A stretch of DNA of 64,000 bases, from NCBI RefSeq assembly GCF_042477335.2, contig NC_091255.1, positions 22,050,501-22,114,500 on the forward strand. Reading direction: 5' to 3'. The position numbers and the translations under genes were made by a program. Position 1 is the stretch's first letter, and each line of letters opens with the position of its first letter. The stretch is from Ovis canadensis. Lineage: Eukaryota > Chordata > Mammalia > Artiodactyla > Bovidae. Positions 59,450 to 64,000 of the stretch are shown here, one piece after another. The notes under the pieces are model-generated. The model worked only from the letters and a program-made list of their open reading frames with translations. It searched no databases and was not told the origin of the DNA.

Positions 59450-60335
59450 GTCTGATTAATCCACGAGCGGCACTGCAAGACCCGGCTTCGAGAGGCCACC
59501 CCCGCTCGCCGTCCTTGGGCCCAGGCGCTTAGCCTCGATCTCCTTCGAGGCGGTAACAAGGGTGGGAGTGGGAATGTCAGAAAACACAAAAGCGGGGCAG
59601 TACTGGCCCGCTCCGGCTCAGCGCACTCTGGAGCGGATAAAACGGCGGCATCAGGCACCAGCCAGCCTACGGCGACCAGCAGCACGCCCTCAGGAAAAAG
59701 TAATTACTGGTCCCACTCAAAACTCGGGCAGGCGGCTCAGAGTCCCAGCCTCTCAGGCCTCTCTGCAAGAGGCCGGCGGCGGCCGCGCGGCGAGAGCCCC
59801 GGACGGGGGCCGAGCCAGGGGCGGCGGCAGACGCGCCACCCGCGACCGGGCTTCGACGGCCGGGGCGGGGACTGGGCGGAGGAGGCGGGCGCGCGGCCCG
59901 CTCGCGCCTGCGCCGCCGCAGGGAGCGCGCACGCAAGCTCGGGCGCGCGCGCGGCTGGCGTTTCCTCGGCGCGGAGGAGGGGGAACGCGCTGAGGTGAGG
60001 CACGAGGCGCTGCGGGGCGGCTGTTCGCGGGCCGTGAGCCCCACTCGCGGGACGAGGTGGGAGGCGGGGACCGCGAGGGGCGGCCAGGTTGCGGGCGGGC
60101 TGCGGGCCCGGGCGGCGTCACGGGCGAGAGGGGCGGGCGGGGGGCGTGCGGCGCGGGCCACGCCGCGCGGTGGGGGAGGGCTGCGCGGGCCGGGACTGAG
60201 CCCTGGGGCCGCGCCCCGCCCCCTGAACGGCCCGCCGGGTCCCCGCCTCGGCATTCCTGTCGCTGCCGCGGTGGAGCGCGAAATCCCGTTGTTTACAAAG
60301 GGCCGACGTGACCCCTTGTTTTCAGATAGGCCTTC
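59450..60335. promoter_or_regulatory. CpG island 2: bidirectional promoter of ACACA (minus) and TADA2A (plus)
   Basis: GC- and CpG-rich, densest at about 59.75-60.25 kb, with GC boxes (gccggggcggggac at about 59860; ccccgccccc near 60215). On its left is the ACACA N-terminal exon in minus orientation, on its right TADA2A in plus orientation. In human these two genes start head to head under 100 bp apart. No TATA box is evident, as expected for a housekeeping divergent promoter. Long ORFs through here on both strands (for example 60506-59667) are composition artefacts. Confidence 0.85.
59860..59994 (+). other. TADA2A: TADA2A noncoding exon 1 (start approximate)
   Basis: In the CpG island the plus strand has a strong donor, CGCGCTGAG at 59986-59994 followed by GTGAGG at 59995. 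This suits a GC-rich untranslated first exon splicing to the coding exon at about 63.1 kb. The 5' end is not determined. Confidence 0.6.
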
Positions 60336-60502
60336 CAAGTAGATATTTCGTATCTTCAGAGCTGAGGTTGTCTGAGTCTCCAGTAAAATTACGCCCAAGA
60401 TCATATAATTAATGAGGGACCAAGTGAGGCTTCGAATCTTGTCTGCGAATCTCTTCCAAGCCTGCCCCTGTCCTCTGCACCACACCGACGAGGAAAGGCT
60501 CT

Positions 60503-60790
60503 TCACGCCCCTTTCCTCCTCCTCCCAATAACTTCTTGGACTTTGGCAAATGTTAACTTGGAGGTAGCAGCCACCCTTTCGTGAATGTTAGCGTCAGAAA
60601 TGTCTCCAGTGAGAAGAACGGAGTGGAGAAAGAATTTGTGCTTAGAACATGGAGCATTTATGAGGCTATGTACATCCTTTAGTTGACTATCTCTATTAAT
60701 CTCTGTTGAAGTGACGCTGCTGTTCACTAACTGTAAAACATACTGCAAATAATCTTTCAGGGCTTCTTTCCCTCCTTGAAAAAGCTCCAT
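60503..60790 (-). other. Unassigned 95-codon ORF on the minus strand in TADA2A intron 1
   Basis: An uninterrupted frame from ATG 60790-60788 to a stop at about 60503, in sequence of ordinary GC content outside the island core. The product begins MELFQGGKEALKDYLQYVLQ and ends KVQEVIGRRRKGA, has normal amino-acid composition, no signal peptide and no transmembrane segment. I do not recognise it. It may be a chance ORF, a fragment of a processed pseudogene, or an upstream exon of an antisense transcript from the divergent promoter. No poly-A tract or duplication flanks it. Confidence 0.3.
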
Positions 60791-60867
60791 GCCTCAGAAG
60801 ATTGTAAGGATTCACAGATAATCCACATACAGTGGTGCCACAGTGTCTAGCTTAAACGTCAATAAGT

Positions 60868-61075
60868 GTTCGCTATTTGTGGCCCAGACGGTAAAGAATC
60901 TACCTGCAATGCAGAAGGCCTGGGTTCAATCCCTGGGTGGGGAAGGTCCCGTGGAGAAGAGAATGGCAACCCACTCCAGTATTCCTGCCTGGAAAATCCC
61001 ACGGACAGAGGAACCTGGTGGGCTATAGGCCATGGGGTTGCAGAGTCGGACATGACTGAGCAACTAACACAATAT
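60868..61075 (+). mobile_element. Bov-tA SINE
   Basis: Plus copy from gtggcccagacggtaaagaa to atgactgagcaactaac. Confidence 0.92.
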
Positions 61076-61221
61076 TTTGTTACTGAGTGCATAATCCCTC
61101 TTACTGAACTCGTGTTTGTTCAAACTCATTTTTTCGGGTCTAGAGCAGAGGGAGAACCACTCCGACTCATCCTGAAAAAGACAAGTTCATTGACAGTGTT
61201 ATCTGAGCGTTGTATACACTT

Positions 61222-61480
61222 ACTGCTACTGCTAAGTCACTTCAGTTGTGTCCTACTCTGTGCGACCCCATAGATGGCAGCCCACCAGGCTCCCCCGTCC
61301 CTGGGATTCTACAGGTGAGAACACTGGAGTGGGTTGCCATTTCCTTCTCCAATGCATGAAAGTGAAAAGTGAAAGGGAAGTCGCTCAGTTGTGTCCGACT
61401 CGCAGCGACCCCATGGACTGCAGCCCTCCAGGCTCCTCCATCCATGGATCCTCCAGGCAAGAGTACTGGAGTGGGGTGCC
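61222..61480 (-). mobile_element. Bov-A2 SINE (dimer)
   Basis: Two reverse Bov-A units in tandem, 61222-61351 and 61352-61480, joined by gcatgaaagtgaaaagtgaa. Confidence 0.92.
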
Positions 61481-61584
61481 AACACTTGATGACTTATTCC
61501 AAGCTAAAACTGTCAGGTGAAAAAAGTCGCTGTCAGAGAACTAAAGGTAACCTTTTTGTAGAACTAATACTTATTTGTCTGTTG

Positions 61585-61678
61585 TTCTTGTTTAGTTACT
61601 GAGTCATTGGCAGACTTGAACCCATATCTCTGACATTAGGAGGCAGATTCTTAACCATTGAGTCACCTGGGAAGCCCT
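61585..61678 (-). mobile_element. Bov-tA / tRNA SINE fragment
   Basis: Reverse head remnant: ttgttcttgtttagttactg to cattgagtcacctgggaagc. Confidence 0.75.
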
Positions 61679-61964
61679 CATTTGTCCATTACATTTGTGT
61701 TTATTGAATTCTTTCTGCTTGGCACTAGGTACCAAGTACTTTAAGACATACAGATTTGTATTTGATGCGATCCTTGCTTTCGTTAGTTTAGAAGTGGGAA
61801 GAATACGCATTCAGAAGTAATTCTCACAAAGGAGAATGTAAACAATGCCGAAAAAAAGAGAGAGAGAAAAGGCTGTGGAAGATTAGAAAGGGGGGATTTT
61901 TTCTTTGCTTAGTGTGAAATAGGAGTTCATTTATGTCTTCAAAAAGATGACTTGGTATATTGTA
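61679..61964. other. Unique sequence in TADA2A intron 1
   Basis: No exon or repeat recognised. Confidence 0.45.
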
Positions 61965-62112
61965 CATACCTACTTCCCTAGAGGTCCAATGGCTAAGACT
62001 CTGCATTCTCAATACAGGGAGCCCAGGTTCGATCCCTAGTCAGGGACCTAGATCCTGCAGGCCTCAACTAAGACCTAACACCATCAAATAAATAAATACA
62101 GGAAAAAAAAAA
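61965..62112 (+). mobile_element. CHR-type SINE
   Basis: Degraded head (tacttccctagaggtccaat), B-box-like aggttcgatccctagtc, tail atcaaataaataaatac and A-run. Confidence 0.88.
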
Positions 62113-62554
62113 TTCGTTCAAATAATAAATTAGTGAACAAAATGTATGTTGTGATAGGAGTCCTAAGTTTTCTAGTAATAGAAGTTCATTCAGGTTAAAG
62201 TATTATTGGAAAGATAGAGAAATGAGGGGGAAAAAGAAGCTTGAACAGTTGGGCCACCCTTGGGGTTGGGAACCTCGAAGGGCCAGATCTCATGGACCAG
62301 ATTCTCTGGCTAGTGAATGACTGAGCTCCAACTACCCTCTGTCCTTGTGTATCTTACTCAATATTCAGGTTTCTGTAAGACCAGATTGGATTGCTTTAGC
62401 TGCTGTAGAGGAGGAGGATAGAGTATTGTGATTCACAATCTCACCAAAGCATTAGGAGATGTGGGAGAGTCCGTTTTCCAAAGGATGGAGGGCTAAGGAG
62501 AGAAGTGATGCCAGGCAGAGAAAATCAGTTGTTTATTAGAACTGTGTAGCCTTT
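62113..62554. other. Unique sequence in TADA2A intron 1
   Basis: No exon or repeat recognised in about 440 bp. Confidence 0.45.
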
Positions 62555-62822
62555 ATAGCAGAGAAGGCAATGGCAGCCCACTCCAGTACTCTTGCCTGGA
62601 AAATCCCATGGACGGAGTAGCCTGGTAGGCTGCAGTCCATGGGGTGGCTAAGAGTCGGGCGACTGAGCGGCTTCACTTTCACGCATTGGAGAAGGAAATG
62701 GCAACCCACTCCAGTGTTCTTGCCTGGAGAATCCCAGGGACGGGGGAGCCTGGTGGGCTGCCGTCTATGGGGTCACACAGAGTCGGACCCAACTGAAGCG
62801 ACTTAGCAGCAGCAGCAGCAGC
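62555..62822 (+). mobile_element. Bov-A2 SINE (dimer) with (AGC)n tail
   Basis: Two plus Bov-A units (62558-62682 and 62690-62805), ending in agcagcagcagcagc at 62807-62821. Its good preservation suggests a fairly recent insertion about 265 bp before the TADA2A coding exon. Confidence 0.93.
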
Positions 62823-62829
62823 CTTTATC

Positions 62830-63000
62830 GAGGACTTACTATGGGCCAGGCACTATGGTATATTATTTATGTGGCTTTTGATGTTTAACCCTCAACAGCT
62901 CTAGGAAGTAGGTATGATTGTAGCGTATCCATTTTACAGAGGAGGAAACGAGCTTATAGAGATGAATAATTTGCTTAGCCTTAACAAAACTAGGATGTGG
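62830..63000 (+). mobile_element. MIR relic
   Basis: Classic core: actatgggccaggcactatg, then ccattttacagaggaggaaa. Confidence 0.85.
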
Positions 63001-63087
63001 TACAATTGAGTACATTGCATTGTTTTCTCTTTATCTTGTCCCTTTGAATTATTTCCTTATCCAGGTGCCACTTCTGTTTGTTCACAG

Positions 63088-63219
63088 GGAGCAGTCATCA
63101 GCTTTGGTGTGTATCTGTTGGTAGGTTCTGAAATCTCCTTGAAGCAACTCAGATTAAAGAAGATCAAAGCAACAGAGTCTTTGCCAACTGGGGAATGGAC
63201 CGATTGGGTTCCTTTAGCA
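63088..63219 (+). CDS. TADA2A: TADA2A first coding exon (CDS 63195-63219)
   Basis: ATG at 63195 begins MDRLGSFS, the exact N-terminus I recall for human ADA2A. One base carries over before donor GTAAGT at 63220, so the next residue is encoded across the junction (Asn in human). Two acceptors are possible: tttgttcacag ending at 63087, or tatttccttatccag ending at 63064, which has the longer pyrimidine tract. Either leaves a short 5' UTR before the ATG. The rest of the protein lies to the right. Confidence 0.88.
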
Positions 63220-64000
63220 GTAAGTACTGTGGGAACAAGTCCCAGGTTAATAGTCATAGTAAACTAAAGTGGAAGTTGATCAAAGAAGAAAAATAAGTAC
63301 TTTGAAGTTAAAATCATGTGAATCTGACCCTAAAAGAATGAGAATATCAAATCAAAAGAAAATCAACCAATACTACTGATTGGCCACTGAACACTTGACA
63401 AAAACATATCACCCTAGGTCTTATAAGAAAACTAAGCTCAAATGGACCATGCATAGTATGATTAACCCATAGTTCAACTGAAAAAAGCAGTTGGAATTTA
63501 GCTTTAGAACCAATAACATATTTCAGGTGCCTTGGTAAGAAATACTGTCAGTGGTGGAATAAAGGAAATGCTCCTGCCCTCTGTTTTTAGCAGAATTTGT
63601 ATTCTCCGAGTAAGCTACAGTGTAATAACAGTGCAGAGAATTATGGAGTATGTGTGAAATAAATCCAGGCAGCCATAACTGTGGAGGAAAAAAATTATTA
63701 CTTTTTCTCTGATTCCGAAGATATTTGGCAGAAATAGAAACCCACTGTTAGATGTTAGTAGCGTCCCAATGAGACGAATTGGAAAGGCGCATTTGGAGTG
63801 TAGACTGCTCAGCGATTTCTTAAGGGGAAATCTAATTTGCTCACTCATCACACTCCCTGTATAAATTTAGGACAGAACGGAGTTTTCAAGCACATCTAGT
63901 TTAAATCTTATTTTATATACAAAGAAAATCTAAATGAATTATCCCCATTCTGGGAGTGTAAACTGAAACCAGTCTACCTTTTAAAAATAATTTTTAAAAT
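63220..64000 (+). other. TADA2A: TADA2A intron 2 (partial)
   Basis: AT-rich sequence to the window end with no young repeat recognised. The minus frame 63851-63615 looks like chance. Confidence 0.65.

Larger units (their letters stand above)
59860..64000 (+). other. TADA2A: TADA2A transcription unit, 5' part (partial)
   Basis: TADA2A encodes the ADA2A adaptor of the GCN5/PCAF acetyltransferase module in ATAC-type complexes. It has ZZ, SANT and SWIRM domains, all beyond the right edge. Here only exon 1, intron 1 (59995 to about 63064-63087), the first coding exon and part of intron 2 are present. Intron 1 carries several recent Bov SINEs. Confidence 0.8.

Noticed and set aside
59667-60506. 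279-codon minus-strand ORF and several other long frames in CpG island 2
   Set aside because: Arg-, Ala-, Pro- and Gly-rich composition and several overlapping frames on both strands show that high GC simply removes stops. No domain is recognisable.

Overview
The window is nuclear DNA from a bovid ruminant, most likely cattle or a close relative. Ruminant-restricted repeats fill it: BovB (RTE-type) LINE fragments, Bov-tA / Bov-A SINEs built from BovB 3' ends, and many tRNA-derived CHR-type SINEs, beside ruminant L1 3' ends and older mammalian MIR, L2, MER5 and MaLR relics. No bacterial gene, CRISPR array, plasmid or phage feature was seen.

The host genes match the ACACA - C17orf78 - TADA2A block (human 17q12, cattle chromosome 19). 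Three loci interlock. (1) ACACA (acetyl-CoA carboxylase alpha) runs on the minus strand. A CpG island at about 59.45-60.33 kb holds its most distal promoter. The short exon encoding the alternative N-terminus MWWSTLMSILRA ends at 59279. A second CpG island at about 10.56-11.76 kb looks like the housekeeping promoter PII with its noncoding exon (donor at 11141/11140). The main ACACA coding exons lie beyond the left edge. (2) TADA2A (SAGA/ATAC adaptor ADA2A) leaves the same right-hand island on the plus strand. Exon 1 probably ends at 59994, and the first coding exon ends at 63219 with its ATG at 63195. (3) C17orf78, a small single-pass membrane protein gene, lies on the plus strand wholly inside the ACACA intron between the two CpG islands, with seven recognisable exons from 26531 to 38592.

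Layout: 0-4.2 kb is a 5'-inverted BovB, a Bov-A unit and an old L1 carrying a nested SINE. 4.2-10.5 kb is SINE-rich and otherwise unique. 10.5-11.8 kb is CpG island 1. 11.8-26.4 kb is ACACA intron with a MaLR LTR, a BovB nested in a Bov-tA, and a 1.26-kb L1. 26.4-38.7 kb is C17orf78. 38.7-59.2 kb is more intron, very rich in SINE, L1 and L2. 59.3-60.3 kb is the bidirectional island, and 60.3-64 kb is TADA2A intron 1, exon 2 and the start of intron 2.

Points most worth attention: C17orf78 appears to lack one base in the exon just before its transmembrane segment, giving a stop after about 198 codons, and its exon 6/7 junction is not cleanly in phase. Other points are a SINE retroinsertion carrying a 77-nt copy of sequence 820 bp away, a BovB insertion with an inverted 5' part, a clean nested BovB-in-SINE event, a perfect 59-bp tandem duplication, and an unexplained 95-codon ORF on the minus strand next to the bidirectional promoter. 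I found no novel multi-gene system. The window is a mammalian housekeeping locus under heavy retrotransposon load.
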